NCBI RefSeq assembly: GCF_003330765.1 | Contig: NZ_CP024904.1 | Location: 682,001 to 746,000, forward strand | From: Burkholderia pyrrocinia | Lineage (GTDB): Bacteria; Pseudomonadota; Gammaproteobacteria; Burkholderiales; Burkholderiaceae | DNA: 64,000 nt | Direction: 5' to 3' | In this document: positions 1 to 9,382 of the stretch, piece after piece | Position numbering within the stretch: the first letter of the stretch is position 1 | How the letters are laid out: every line of letters begins with the position of its first letter | Notes under the pieces: generated by a model | Database searches by the model: none | What the model was told of the DNA's origin: nothing | Seen by the model: only the letters and a program-made list of their open reading frames with translations | Made by a program: the position numbers and the translations under genes

Positions 1-323
1 CGAACATGGCGTTCGGCCGGATCGCGCTGCTCGGCGACGCCGCGTTCGTCGCGCGACCGCATTGCGGGATGGGCGTCACGAAAGCCGCCGGCGATGCGCT
101 CGCGCTCGTCACGGCACTCGCCACGCGCTCCGACACGCTCGACGCACTGTGCGAATACAGCGAAACGCGCACGGCATTCGGTGCCGCGATCGTGCAGCAC
201 GCGCGCCATCTCGGCGCCTACATGCAGGCGCAACTGAAAAACGACACCGAGCGCGAAATGGCCGAGCGCTATCGAACGCCGGAAGTCGTGATGCGGGAGA
301 CCGCCGTACCGCCGCATTTCTGA
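1..323 (+). CDS. FAD-dependent monooxygenase, C-terminal part (5' end outside window)
   Basis: Only the last 105 or so residues are present; the frame is open to the left edge. The segment starting near base 6 carries the second FAD-binding motif of class A flavoprotein hydroxylases, GDAAFVARPH followed by GxxKAAGDAL. The RPH-x-G-x-x-KA form is typical of the 2,6-dihydroxypyridine 3-monooxygenase-like branch. Three related sequences occur further on (near 3734, 10502 and 28562). A strong hairpin follows the stop codon. The protein would be a cytoplasmic NAD(P)H-dependent aromatic or heteroaromatic hydroxylase. Its substrate cannot be told from this fragment. Confidence 0.85.
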   Translation, partial: NMAFGRIALLGDAAFVARPHCGMGVTKAAGDALALVTALATRSDTLDALCEYSETRTAFGAAIVQHARHLGAYMQAQLKNDTEREMAERYRTPEVVMRETAVPPHF

Positions 324-331
324 GCGCGGGC

Positions 332-360
332 GGGCGCCGCGTGCGAGACGCGCGGCGCCC
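332..360 (+). terminator. GC-rich hairpin after the monooxygenase
   Basis: A perfect 10-bp stem (GGGCGCCGCG paired with CGCGGCGCCC) encloses a 9-nt loop, 9 bases after the stop codon and 40 bases before the next start. There is no clear T run, so it may be a weak or Rho-assisted terminator, or a processing or stability hairpin between the two genes. Confidence 0.5.
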
Positions 361-399
361 GCTGCCCGGCCCCGCATACCCAAACCAGAAGGAGACACC

Positions 400-759
400 A
401 TGAACCATCCGATTCCGGCTGCCGCCGGCACCGCGCCCGACCTGGGCGCGCCGGCGCAGGCCATCCATCCGCTGCTGCGCGATGCCCGCTTTCGCGCACT
501 GGTCAGGCGCAGACGGCTGTTCGCCTGGTCCCTGACGCTCATCATGCTCACCCTCTATTTCGCGTTCATCCTCACGCTGGCGTTTTCGCCGACGCTGCTC
601 GGACAGCCGATCGTGCAGGGCCGGCCTACCCCGTGGGGCATCCCGGTCGGTTTCGGCATGTTCGTCGTCACGTTCGCGCTGGTCGCGCTTTACGTCTATC
701 AGGCCAATTCAGTGCACGACACGATCGTCGCGTCCATTCGTCATGGAGGCGGTCAATGA
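400..759 (+). CDS. DUF485 family membrane protein
   Basis: This 119-residue protein has a soluble N-terminus with the DUF485-like stretch [17 protein letters not shown], then two hydrophobic segments (about residues 45-68 and 82-103). Such proteins (YjcH family) sit directly before ActP-type sodium:solute symporters and are thought to assist them in the inner membrane. The start is set by AAGGAG ahead of ATG at 400. The stop overlaps the start of the next gene as ATGA, so the two are translationally coupled. Confidence 0.9.
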   Translation: MNHPIPAAAGTAPDLGAPAQAIHPLLRDARFRALVRRRRLFAWSLTLIMLTLYFAFILTLAFSPTLLGQPIVQGRPTPWGIPVGFGMFVVTFALVALYVYQANSVHDTIVASIRHGGGQ

Positions 760-2390
760 AACGCCTGCTCCTCGCATCGATTGCCACCGTCGTGTCGGCA
801 CCGGCGTTCGCGGCCGGCTCCGCGGCGCTGGCGCACGGGCACAATCCGGTCGCGATCGGCATGTTCCTGTTGTTCGTCGCTTCGACGCTCTTCATCACGC
901 GCTGGGCCGCGCGCAAGAACAACAGCGTGGCCGACCACTACGCCGCAGGCGGCAAGATCACCGCGATCCAGAACGGCTGGGCGATCGCCGGCGACTACAT
1001 GTCGGCGGCGTCGCTGCTCGGCATCTCCGCGCTGGTGTTCACGAGCGGCTACGACGGCCTGATCTATTCGGTGGGCTTTCTCGCGAGCTGGCCGATCATC
1101 CTGTTCCTGATCGCCGAGCCGCTGCGCAACCTCGGCAAGTACACGCTTGCCGACGTCGTGTCCTATCGCCTCCGGCAACGGCCGATCCGCGCGTTCGCGG
1201 CATCGAGTTCGATCGTCATCGTGCTGTTGTATCTCGTGTCGCAGATGGTCGGCGCGGGCAAGCTTGTCGAACTGCTGTTCGGCCTGAACTACACGGTCGC
1301 GGTGCTGGTCGTCGGCGTGCTGATGGTCGTCTACGTGTTCTTCGGCGGGATGCTCGCGACGACCTGGATCCAGATCATCAAGGCCGTGCTGCTGCTCGCC
1401 GGCGCGGCCTTCATGGCGATCATGGTGCTGAGCCGTTTCGGATTCAGCCTCGACGCGCTGTTCGCGCAGGCAATTCTCGTCCATCCGAAACACGCGGCGA
1501 TCATGCGCCCCGGCGGCCTGGTATCCGATCCGGTCTCGGCCGTGTCGCTCGGCCTCGCGCTGATCTTCGGCACGGCGGGCCTGCCGCACATCCTGATGCG
1601 GTTTTTCACGGTCGGCGATGTCAAGGCAGCCCGCAAGAGCATCCTCTATGCGACCGGCATCGTCGGCGTCGGCTATGTGTTGATCATCATCATCGGCTTC
1701 GGCACCATCGCGCTCGTTGCGTCTGACCCGCAATATCACGACGCGTCCGGCGCCATCGCGGGCGGCGTGAACATGGTGGCGATTCACCTCGCGCATGCCG
1801 TCGGCGGCAACGTGTTCCTCGGCTTCATCTGCGCGGTCGCATTCTCGACCATCCTGGCCGTGGTCGCCGGGCTGACACTCGCGGGTTCCTCGGCGATCTC
1901 GCACGACCTCTATGCGAACGTGCTGCGTCGCGGGCGCGCGTCCGATCACGAGGAAATGCGCGTAGCCCGCGGGACGACCCTGGTGCTCGGTGTGCTCGCG
2001 ATCCTGCTCGGCATCGCGTTCGAAAAACAGAACATTGCGTTCATCGTCAGTCTCACGTTTTCGATCGCGGCGAGTTCGAACTTTCCCGTGCTGCTGCTCT
2101 CGATCTACTGGCGCGGCCTGACGACGCGCGGCGCGGTCCTGGGCGGCCTGCTCGGGCTCGCCACTGCCGTTACGCTCACCGTGCTGAGCCCGACTGTCTG
2201 GGTCCAGGTGCTCGGTCATGCGCACGCGGTCTACCCGTACGAATATCCGGCACTGTTCTCGATGGCGGCGGCGTTCCTCGGCGTCGTCCTGTTCTCCGTC
2301 ACCGATCGCTCGGCCGGTGCGCAACGAGAGCGCGAGCAGTTCGATACGCAGCTCGTCGCCTGCGAAATGGGCATGACGCAACGCGGTTGA
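756..2390 (+). CDS. sodium:solute symporter, ActP-like monocarboxylate permease
   Basis: This 544-residue polytopic protein of the SSS family has an N-terminal signal-like segment and about 13 hydrophobic helices. The early stretch with [13 protein letters not shown] and [11 protein letters not shown] is characteristic of the ActP/MctP group, which imports acetate, pyruvate and other short carboxylates with sodium or protons. The ATG at 756 overlaps the DUF485 stop (ATGA) and is preceded by GGAGGC. The neighbouring monooxygenases and amidohydrolase suggest that the cargo here may be a catabolic substrate acid rather than acetate. That is inference; the family is certain, the cargo is not. Confidence 0.9.
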   Translation: MKRLLLASIATVVSAPAFAAGSAALAHGHNPVAIGMFLLFVASTLFITRWAARKNNSVADHYAAGGKITAIQNGWAIAGDYMSAASLLGISALVFTSGYDGLIYSVGFLASWPIILFLIAEPLRNLGKYTLADVVSYRLRQRPIRAFAASSSIVIVLLYLVSQMVGAGKLVELLFGLNYTVAVLVVGVLMVVYVFFGGMLATTWIQIIKAVLLLAGAAFMAIMVLSRFGFSLDALFAQAILVHPKHAAIMRPGGLVSDPVSAVSLGLALIFGTAGLPHILMRFFTVGDVKAARKSILYATGIVGVGYVLIIIIGFGTIALVASDPQYHDASGAIAGGVNMVAIHLAHAVGGNVFLGFICAVAFSTILAVVAGLTLAGSSAISHDLYANVLRRGRASDHEEMRVARGTTLVLGVLAILLGIAFEKQNIAFIVSLTFSIAASSNFPVLLLSIYWRGLTTRGAVLGGLLGLATAVTLTVLSPTVWVQVLGHAHAVYPYEYPALFSMAAAFLGVVLFSVTDRSAGAQREREQFDTQLVACEMGMTQRG

Positions 2391-2430
2391 GCCGCGCGCC
2401 TCGAATAATCGATACCCCATGAGAGACACC

Positions 2431-3564
2431 ATGTTGAATTGCACCTGCTGCATGTCGCCGGCACGACGCCGCGTGCTCGGCGCGTTTGCCGCGCTCGCCG
2501 GCACGGCCGTGGCCGGACGCCCTGCATCGGCGGCCGAGACCGCGAGCGCACCGGCCGCATCGACCGCCCCGCCGCCGAACCGGCCCCGCGCGATCGACAT
2601 CCACGCGCACTACTACCCTGAAAGCTTTTGCGACCTGGTCGGCGGCGAAGGGAAACGTTTCGGCGGCTCGTTCGTGTGCGACGACGCGTCGTTCACGTTC
2701 CGGACGCCCGCCGGCGGGCTCGGGCCGCTGCCGATGAAGTTCATCGACGTCGACGAACGGCTCCGGGACATGGATGCGTCCGGTGTCGACGTCCAGGCGC
2801 TGTCGCTCAGCGTGCCGATGGCGTACTGGGGCGACCGGCCGTTCAACGCGAAGCTCGCGCGCGACTGGAATGCGTCCGCGTCGCGCGTCTACCAGCGGCA
2901 CCCGACGCGCTTCGTCGTCCTCGCGACACTGCCGATGCTGAACGCGACCGATGCGATCGACGAACTCGAGCGCGCGGCGCAGTTGCCGGGCGTGCGTGGC
3001 GTGTACATGGGCACCAACATCGACAACCGCGATCTCGACGATCCGCTGTTCGCGCCGGTGTTCGCACGCATCGAGCAACTGGGCCTGCCCGTGTTCCTGC
3101 ATCCGCAGCAAACGGTCGGCGGCGCTCGGCTCGGCGACTACTACCTGAGCAACCTGCTCGGCAATCCGTTCGATACCGCGATCGCCGGCTCGCACCTGAT
3201 CCTGGGCGGCGTGCTCGACCGCTACCCGGCCCTGCAGGTCACGTTGCCGCATGCGGGCGGCGCGCTACCGATCCTCGTCGGGCGCCTGGACGCGGGCTGG
3301 ACCGTACGGCCCGAAACACGCCGGCTCGCGCAACAGCCCAGCCGCTATCTGCGACGCTTCAGCTACGACACGGTGTCCCATTCGGGGCCCGTGCTGGATT
3401 TCCTGATGGAGCATGTCGGCGTCGACCGGCTCGTGCTCGGCAGCGACTATTGCTTCGACATGGGCTACGAGCAGCCGGTCCGCTTTCTCGACCGCCTGGA
3501 CCTGACGGCCGAACAGCGTTCGATGATCCTCGGCGGCAATGCGGGCAAGCTGCTCGGAATATAG
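2431..3564 (+). CDS. exported amidohydrolase-2 family protein (ACMSD-like)
   Basis: The protein has about 377 residues. An arginine-rich start (ARRRVLGAF, residues 11-19) and an Ala-rich hydrophobic stretch resemble a Tat-type signal. The mature part opens with the metal-binding DIHAH (H58, H60) of the amidohydrolase-2 family, which includes aminocarboxymuconate-semialdehyde and gamma-resorcylate decarboxylases. FLHP near the middle and VLGSDYCFDMG near the end supply the other expected ligands. ATG at 2431 is preferred because GAGAGA lies just upstream; an in-frame ATG at 2419 is the alternative. Its place between a permease and a flavin hydroxylase suggests decarboxylation or hydrolysis of an aromatic acid, possibly in the periplasm. 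The cysteine-rich N-terminus (CTCC) is odd. Confidence 0.85.
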   Translation: MLNCTCCMSPARRRVLGAFAALAGTAVAGRPASAAETASAPAASTAPPPNRPRAIDIHAHYYPESFCDLVGGEGKRFGGSFVCDDASFTFRTPAGGLGPLPMKFIDVDERLRDMDASGVDVQALSLSVPMAYWGDRPFNAKLARDWNASASRVYQRHPTRFVVLATLPMLNATDAIDELERAAQLPGVRGVYMGTNIDNRDLDDPLFAPVFARIEQLGLPVFLHPQQTVGGARLGDYYLSNLLGNPFDTAIAGSHLILGGVLDRYPALQVTLPHAGGALPILVGRLDAGWTVRPETRRLAQQPSRYLRRFSYDTVSHSGPVLDFLMEHVGVDRLVLGSDYCFDMGYEQPVRFLDRLDLTAEQRSMILGGNAGKLLGI

Positions 3565-3733
3565 CGGGCCAGCAGGCGTGTGGCGGTTTTCGACCCACGC
3601 CTGCACCGTCGGCGCAGGCGGTTGCCGGAGCTGGCATCATCCGGCGAACCGGAGAGGACCGGCCTGCGCCATCACGCATCACGACGACCGGCCGGCGACG
3701 CACGCCGCCGCTCGAACACGGGAGTCATGCACG

Positions 3734-4858
3734 TTGAAGATAGTCATTGCAGGCGGATCGATCGCCGGCCTCGCGGCCGCGCTGACGCTCGATTGCATCG
3801 GACACGACGTTACGGTCTGCGAACGCTCGCCGTCCCCGCTGCGCGGCCAGGGCGGCGGCGTGGCCGTGTTGCGCCGGATGATGGCGTTTCTCGAGCAGCA
3901 TGGCCGGCATTGCCGCCAGACGATCAGCGTGCCGACGCACCGGCGGCGCTGGATCGATCGCGACGGCCTCGTCACGCGGGACGAACCCGAAATGCTGCCG
4001 TTTTCGTCCTGGGACGCAGTCTACCGCTCGCTGTGCGAGACGCTGCCGAGCGGGCGCATCCATTACGGCCGCACGGTCAGCGGCTTCGACCAGGACGCGG
4101 ACGGTGTCGACGTACACCTCGAGGACGAACGCATCCGCGCGGATGTGCTGATTGCAGCCGACGGTTCCGGCTCGAACCTGCGCGCGCACCTCTTCCCCGG
4201 TTATACGCCGTCGTTTGCCGGTTACCTCGCATGGCGCGGCATCGTCGATGAAGCCGATTTCGACGCCGCGTCGATCGCGTCGCTGATCGAGAACATGACG
4301 CTTCACAAGGCGCCCGGCGAGCTGTTCATGGCGTTCCTGATTCCCGCGCTCGACGGCTCGCTCGCGCCGGGCGCGCGTCGGTTCAACTGGCTCTGGTATC
4401 GCAACGAAGCCGATCACGATGCGCTGCGCCATCACCTGACGGATCGGGCCGGCCACGTGCATCACGCGTCCGTGCATCCCGGGCAGCTTTCCGACGAGGT
4501 CGTCGCCACGCTGCGGCAACTCGCCGACGAACGCTTGCCGGCCGCCCTGTCGCAACTGGTTCACGCGACGCGCATGCCGTTCAATCAGGCGATTTTCGAT
4601 GCGTTGAGTCCCGCTTTCGTCAACGGCCGCGTCGCGCTGATCGGCGACGCGGCCTGCACCGTGCGCCCCCATACGGCATCGGGCACATCGAAGGCGGCGA
4701 GCGATGCCGTGTCACTTGCCGAAGCGCTGCCGGCGGACGCAACCGATGTCGTCGAGCGCCTGGCGCGATGGTCGGTCCGGCGGCGGGAGGACGTGACGTC
4801 GTTGCTCGAGAAGGGTCCGCAACTTGCCGCGTCGTTCGGCCTCGGCACACCGCGCTGA
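3734..4858 (+). CDS. FAD-dependent monooxygenase, 2,6-dihydroxypyridine hydroxylase-like
   Basis: This is a class A flavin hydroxylase of about 374 residues. The N-terminus has the Rossmann FAD motif GGSIAGLAAAL, a central DG-type segment (LIAADGSGSNLR) and the late motif GDAACTVRPH followed by GTSKAASDA. It would hydroxylate an aromatic or N-heteroaromatic ring with O2 and NAD(P)H in the cytoplasm. No ATG precedes the Rossmann motif closely. TTG at 3734, with GGAG about 9 bases upstream, gives the family-standard N-terminus (KIVIAGG). The gene is related to the fragment at position 1 and to the frameshifted gene at 28562. The substrate is unknown. Confidence 0.85.
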   Translation: MKIVIAGGSIAGLAAALTLDCIGHDVTVCERSPSPLRGQGGGVAVLRRMMAFLEQHGRHCRQTISVPTHRRRWIDRDGLVTRDEPEMLPFSSWDAVYRSLCETLPSGRIHYGRTVSGFDQDADGVDVHLEDERIRADVLIAADGSGSNLRAHLFPGYTPSFAGYLAWRGIVDEADFDAASIASLIENMTLHKAPGELFMAFLIPALDGSLAPGARRFNWLWYRNEADHDALRHHLTDRAGHVHHASVHPGQLSDEVVATLRQLADERLPAALSQLVHATRMPFNQAIFDALSPAFVNGRVALIGDAACTVRPHTASGTSKAASDAVSLAEALPADATDVVERLARWSVRRREDVTSLLEKGPQLAASFGLGTPR

Positions 4859-5273
4859 CGCATGGACGCAGGCGCCGGAACAGGTCGTGCGCGGGTTCAG
4901 AACGTTTCAGCGCAGCTTCAGGAAATGGCGTCGGCACCCGCGTAGACTGCCTCCATCAACCACCGCGCAGGCCACTGTCCGCGCGCGGCCCCCACCCCAG
5001 GAGTAACGACATGATCTCCGCCGCGAATCGCCGCCGCCGGGCAGGCTCGTCATGGCCGAATCGATCGGCGATGCTGCGCCGCCATCCGGCGGCGCCGACC
5101 GGAACGTCCGTCGCGAGCACGCGCCAGGCGGGCCGCACACGCCGGCCCGCCTGGCGCGGCAACCGGATCCGTGGTGACGTGTGCGATCGTCATGCGGACA
5201 CGCGCGGCCGACGCGCTGTCCGTTGCCCCGCCTATCGAAAGACGCCAGACGAACCGGTTCGTGTGGAGTGCGC
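4859..5273 (+). other. intergenic stretch without a convincing gene
   Basis: This stretch of 415 bases separates the monooxygenase from the cytochrome gene. An ATG at 5011 has a good ribosome site (CAGGAG) and opens an 88-codon frame whose stop overlaps the next start as ATGA. Its arginine-rich composition looks like out-of-frame GC-rich sequence, so I do not call it a gene. The promoter of the molybdenum hydroxylase operon probably lies here. Confidence 0.4.
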
Positions 5274-6554
5274 ATGAAGCACAGACGACTGTGGTTTGGC
5301 GCGGCAGGCATCGCGATCGCCGGCCTGGCGGTCGCGATCGGCATCATGGTCCAGCCGTCGATCGCACCGATCGATCCGCCCGCGCGCGCGTCGTTCGATC
5401 CGCAACTGATCCGAGCCGGCGCGCGCGTGGTCGCGCTCGGCGATTGCATCGTCTGCCACACCGCGAAGGACGGCAAGCCGTTCGCGGGCGGGTTGCCGCT
5501 CGTGACGCCGTTCGGCACGATCTACGCGACCAACATCACGCCGGATGCCGACACCGGCATCGGCCACTGGTCGCGGGATGCGTTCGCGCGTGCGCTGCGC
5601 AGCGGGATCGCCCGCGACGGTCATCTCCTCTACCCGGCGTTTCCGTACATTCATTTCACGCGGATGTCCGACGACGACATCTCGGCCGCCTATGCGTACC
5701 TGATGACCCGCGAACCCGTTCGCGCGACGGCGCCGGCGAACGACCTGATCTTCCCGCTCAACTTCCGTCCGCCGCTCGCGTTCTGGAACCTCCTGTTCCT
5801 GCGCAAGGGCGCGTACCAGCCCGACCCGTCGCAATCCGCGCAGTGGAATCGCGGCAAGGCGCTCGTCGACGGCCTCGGGCACTGCGCGTCCTGCCATTCG
5901 CCGCTGAACGCGATCGGCGGCGAACAGGCCGGCAAGGCATTCGACGGCGGCATCGTCGACGGCTGGGAAGCGCCGCCGCTCAATACGCTCGGCCATGCGG
6001 TGCACCCGTGGACGCAGGCGCAACTCGTCACCTACCTGCGCACCGGCCGCGCGAGCGAGCACGGCGCGGCCGCCGGGCCGATGCTGCCCGTCACGCGCGA
6101 TCTCGCGACGGTGCCGGCCGAAGACGTCGAGGCCATCGCAACCTACATCCTGTCGATCCAGAAGCCGGGCGGCGCACGGCCTGCGGCGAGTGCCGCCGAA
6201 CGCCATGCGACAACACCCGCCGGGCAGCGCGGCGCGGTGCTGTTCCAGGCATCGTGCGCGCAATGCCACGGCCCCGCGTCGCCGATGCAGTCGATCGGCG
6301 AGCGGCCGACGCTCGCGTTCAGCTCGGCGCTCGGCGCCGACACGCCGCGCAATGCGATCCAGATGATGTTCAACGGGATCGGCTGGCATGGCGAGGACAC
6401 GCTGAACTACATGCCGTCTTACCTCGACCAGTACGACGACGCGCAAATCGCGGACCTCGCCGCGTACCTCCGCGAAACGTACTCCGATCGCCCCGCGTGG
6501 AGCGGCATCGACACACTGGCCGCGAAACTCAGAAAGGAGGACAGCGCGCGATGA
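5274..6554 (+). CDS. triheme cytochrome c subunit of a molybdenum hydroxylase
   Basis: The 426-residue protein has one N-terminal hydrophobic helix (about residues 8-27) that serves as signal or membrane anchor. Three heme-binding motifs follow: CIVCH (58-62), CASCH (204-208) and CAQCH (328-332). Three-heme proteins of this kind pass electrons from membrane-associated dehydrogenases to the respiratory chain. Here the gene overlaps a 2Fe-2S subunit gene (ATGA), which in turn overlaps a Mo subunit gene, so it most likely takes electrons from that enzyme. ATG at 5274 is preceded by GGAG. Confidence 0.93.
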   Translation: MKHRRLWFGAAGIAIAGLAVAIGIMVQPSIAPIDPPARASFDPQLIRAGARVVALGDCIVCHTAKDGKPFAGGLPLVTPFGTIYATNITPDADTGIGHWSRDAFARALRSGIARDGHLLYPAFPYIHFTRMSDDDISAAYAYLMTREPVRATAPANDLIFPLNFRPPLAFWNLLFLRKGAYQPDPSQSAQWNRGKALVDGLGHCASCHSPLNAIGGEQAGKAFDGGIVDGWEAPPLNTLGHAVHPWTQAQLVTYLRTGRASEHGAAAGPMLPVTRDLATVPAEDVEAIATYILSIQKPGGARPAASAAERHATTPAGQRGAVLFQASCAQCHGPASPMQSIGERPTLAFSSALGADTPRNAIQMMFNGIGWHGEDTLNYMPSYLDQYDDAQIADLAAYLRETYSDRPAWSGIDTLAAKLRKEDSAR

Positions 6555-7051
6555 TCACCCTCACCGTGAACGGCGTGCGGCACACGCTCGACATCGACCC
6601 GTCCACGCCGCTCCTTTACGCGCTGCGCAACGACCTGCACCTGCATGGCGCGAAGTTCGGCTGCGGCCTCGGACAATGCGGCGCATGCACCGTGATCGTC
6701 GACGACAAGCCGATGTTCTCGTGCCTGATCCCGGTCGCCGCGATCGGCGAGCGCCGCATCAGGACCATCGAGAGCCTCGGCACCGCCGAGCATCCGGGCA
6801 AGCTTCAGCAAGCGTTCATCGATCATCAGGCGGCGCAGTGCGGTTATTGCATCGCGGGCATGATCATGCGCGCGCAGGCACTGCTCGAACGCAATCCGAA
6901 ACCCACCGAACGCGAGCTGCGCACGCACATGGAACCGAATCTGTGCCGTTGCGGCACCCACATGCGGATCCTGGCGGCCGTGCGCCAGGTCTCGGGCTTG
7001 CCGGACCCGGAACCGGCAGCCGCTCCCGTCATGATCAGCAAGGGGCTCTGA
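6551..7051 (+). CDS. 2Fe-2S subunit of molybdenum hydroxylase (IorA/CoxS-like)
   Basis: This is a 166-residue small subunit of the xanthine oxidase family. The N-terminal plant-type ferredoxin domain binds one cluster through C38, C43, C46 and C58 (CGLGQCGACTV ... FSC). The C-terminal helical domain binds the second through C97, C100, C132 and C134 (CGYC ... CRC). It relays electrons from the Mo centre to the cytochrome c partner. Its start overlaps the cytochrome stop and its stop overlaps the Mo-subunit start by one base, so the three genes form a tight operon. Length and motifs are normal for the family. Confidence 0.95.
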   Translation: MITLTVNGVRHTLDIDPSTPLLYALRNDLHLHGAKFGCGLGQCGACTVIVDDKPMFSCLIPVAAIGERRIRTIESLGTAEHPGKLQQAFIDHQAAQCGYCIAGMIMRAQALLERNPKPTERELRTHMEPNLCRCGTHMRILAAVRQVSGLPDPEPAAAPVMISKGL

Positions 7052-9312
7052 TGAACCCACCCGACGACATCGACGAAGGCCGCCGGCACTTCATGGTCTC
7101 CGGCGCGCTCTTCGTCGCGTTCAGCCTCGCACCGGCCGCGCGCGCCGCCGCCGAGGTCGTGATCGCGGACGAAGGCGCCGCCGTCCATGTGGCCAAGGCC
7201 ACCGAAACGCTGGCCGGCAGCCTGAAGACCAATCCGTTGCTGGACGCGTGGATCAAGATCACGCCCGAGGGCAAGGTGACCGTGTTCACGGGCAAGGTCG
7301 AGCTCGGCACCGGCGTGCGCACCGCGTTGCTGCAGGTGGCCGCCGAAGAGCTGAACATGAAGCCCTCGCTGATCACGTTCCTGACCGCCGACACCGGCGC
7401 GTCGCCGGACGAGGGATTGACGGCCGGCAGCCACACGATGGCGGACAGCGGCTCCGCGTTGCTGAACGCCGCCGCGCAGGTGCGCGGGCTGCTGGTCGAC
7501 GGCGCGGCGAAGCAGTTCGGCGTCGATCCGCGCCTGCTCACTGTTGCCGACGCGGTCATCAAGGCGCCGGACGGCCGCACGATGCGCTACGGCGACGCGA
7601 TCCGGACCGTCGACCTGCATCGCAACGCCACGCCGACGTCACCGTTGAAGAGTCCAGCCACGTTCGCCGTGATCGGCACGTCGCTGCCGCGCGTCGACAT
7701 TCCGAACAAGGTCACGGGCGGCGTCAGCTACGTGCAGGACATGGAACTGCCCGGCATGCTGCATGCGCGCGTCGTGATGCCGCCCGTGTACGACGCGAAA
7801 CTGCTGTCGTTCGACGAAGCCGCGATCCTGAAGCTGCCGGGCGTCGTGCGGATCGTGCGAAACGGCAGCCTGCTCGCGGTCGTCGCGGGCGGCGAGTGGC
7901 AGGCCGTCGTCGCGCAGCGCGCGCTGGCCGCCGGCTGCCGCTGGTCGCCGGGCCGGCCGCTGCCCGATCGAAAGACGGTGCACGAGGACCTGAAGCGAAT
8001 CTCGACCCAGCGCATCGAGATCGCCGACACGCATTCGGCCACCGCGCCGGCAACGAAGACGCTGACCGCCACGTTCCTGAAGAACTACCTGCTGCACGGC
8101 TCGATCGGGCCGTCCTGCTCGGTAGCGCATCTCGAGAACGGCACGCTGACCGTGTGGACCCATTCGCAGGGCGTCTACCCGCTGCGCGATGCGCTCGCCG
8201 AGATGCTGTCGATGCCGAAGGCGAGCGTCCGCTGCATTCACACCGAAGGGTCGGGCTGCTACGGGCACAACGGCGCGGACGACGCGGCCGCGCACGCGGC
8301 GCTGATCGCGGCCGCGCTGCCCGGCAAACCGATTCGCGTGCAGTGGATGCGCGAGCAGGAACATACGTGGGACCACTTCACGCCGGCGATGGTGACCGAA
8401 CTCAGCGCGTCGCTCGACGCGAGCGGCCGCATCGTCGACTGGAAGTACGCGCTGTGGAGCAGCTCGCACAACGAGCGCATCGTCAATGCCGGCAGACTGC
8501 TGCCCGCGCGGATGCTCGAACCGCCGTTCGTCTCCGCGCCATCGACGCCGATGCTGCAGCCCGAGGGCGGCGGCGACCGCAACGCGATCCCGCTGTACGC
8601 GCTGCCGAACATGCACATCGTCAACAACTTCTCGCCGACGATGCCGCTGCAGACGTCGGCGATGCGCTCGCTCGGCGCGCATACGAACATCTGGTCGATC
8701 GAAAGCTTCATGGACGAGCTGGCGCACGCCGCCGGCGTCGATCCCGTCGAATTCCGGCTGCGGCACATGCAGGATCATCGCGCGCGCCAGGTGATCCAGC
8801 TCGCTGCGACCAAGTTCGGCTGGCCCCGGCCGCCGCGCGAGCGGAACCGCGGGGTCGGCTTCGCGTTCGGCAAGTACAAGAACCTGATGGCCTACGTCGC
8901 GCTCACGGTCGAGGTGTCGGTCGTTCCGGAAACCGGCCAGGTGACGCTCGAACATGCGGAGGCCGCCGTCGACGCGGGTCAGGTCGTATCGCCGGACGGT
9001 ATTCGCAACCAGATCGAAGGCGGCATCGTGCAGGCCGCGAGCTGGACGCTGTACGAGGCGCTGAAATACGATACGCAGCGCATCCGCAGCTTCGACTGGA
9101 GCAGCTATCCGATTCTCCGCTTCGGCGCCGCCCCGCAAAACATCAAAGTCCACCTGATCAATCGTCCCGGCGCGCCGTTCCTCGGTGCGGCCGAGGCGTC
9201 GATGGGACCGACCGCCGGCGCGCTCGCCAACGCGATCTTCGACGCGACCGGCCAGCGCCTGCGCGAGATGCCGTTTGCCGGCGACGCGCTCAGGAAACGC
9301 ATCGACGCATAG
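7051..9312 (+). CDS. molybdopterin-binding subunit of a molybdenum hydroxylase (IorB-like)
   Basis: This large subunit of 753 residues belongs to the isoquinoline 1-oxidoreductase beta-type branch of the xanthine oxidase family. A twin-arginine-like segment (RRHFMVSG) with a hydrophobic run near residues 10-30 suggests Tat export, as in IorB proteins. Molybdopterin-binding segments follow, for example GSGCYGHNGADDAA and QTSAMRSLGAH. The C-terminal GAAEAS places the expected catalytic glutamate. The enzyme would hydroxylate a heteroaromatic ring or oxidise an aldehyde using water, with electrons leaving through the 2Fe-2S and triheme subunits. There is no FAD subunit, in keeping with the cytochrome partner. 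The nearby dihydroxypyridine-type hydroxylases favour an N-heteroaromatic substrate, which is inference. Confidence 0.92.
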   Translation: MNPPDDIDEGRRHFMVSGALFVAFSLAPAARAAAEVVIADEGAAVHVAKATETLAGSLKTNPLLDAWIKITPEGKVTVFTGKVELGTGVRTALLQVAAEELNMKPSLITFLTADTGASPDEGLTAGSHTMADSGSALLNAAAQVRGLLVDGAAKQFGVDPRLLTVADAVIKAPDGRTMRYGDAIRTVDLHRNATPTSPLKSPATFAVIGTSLPRVDIPNKVTGGVSYVQDMELPGMLHARVVMPPVYDAKLLSFDEAAILKLPGVVRIVRNGSLLAVVAGGEWQAVVAQRALAAGCRWSPGRPLPDRKTVHEDLKRISTQRIEIADTHSATAPATKTLTATFLKNYLLHGSIGPSCSVAHLENGTLTVWTHSQGVYPLRDALAEMLSMPKASVRCIHTEGSGCYGHNGADDAAAHAALIAAALPGKPIRVQWMREQEHTWDHFTPAMVTELSASLDASGRIVDWKYALWSSSHNERIVNAGRLLPARMLEPPFVSAPSTPMLQPEGGGDRNAIPLYALPNMHIVNNFSPTMPLQTSAMRSLGAHTNIWSIESFMDELAHAAGVDPVEFRLRHMQDHRARQVIQLAATKFGWPRPPRERNRGVGFAFGKYKNLMAYVALTVEVSVVPETGQVTLEHAEAAVDAGQVVSPDGIRNQIEGGIVQAASWTLYEALKYDTQRIRSFDWSSYPILRFGAAPQNIKVHLINRPGAPFLGAAEASMGPTAGALANAIFDATGQRLREMPFAGDALRKRIDA

Positions 9313-9382
9313 CGTCACGACACAACAAATCGCGCCGGCATGAACCGACGCGGGCAACACACAGGCTGGAGATTTCGGAACG

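Noticed and set aside
753..2600. Long open frame on the minus strand opposite the symporter
   Set aside because: It is rich in Arg, Asp and Glu without any family motif and lies exactly opposite a well-supported gene; it is the antisense shadow of GC-rich coding sequence.
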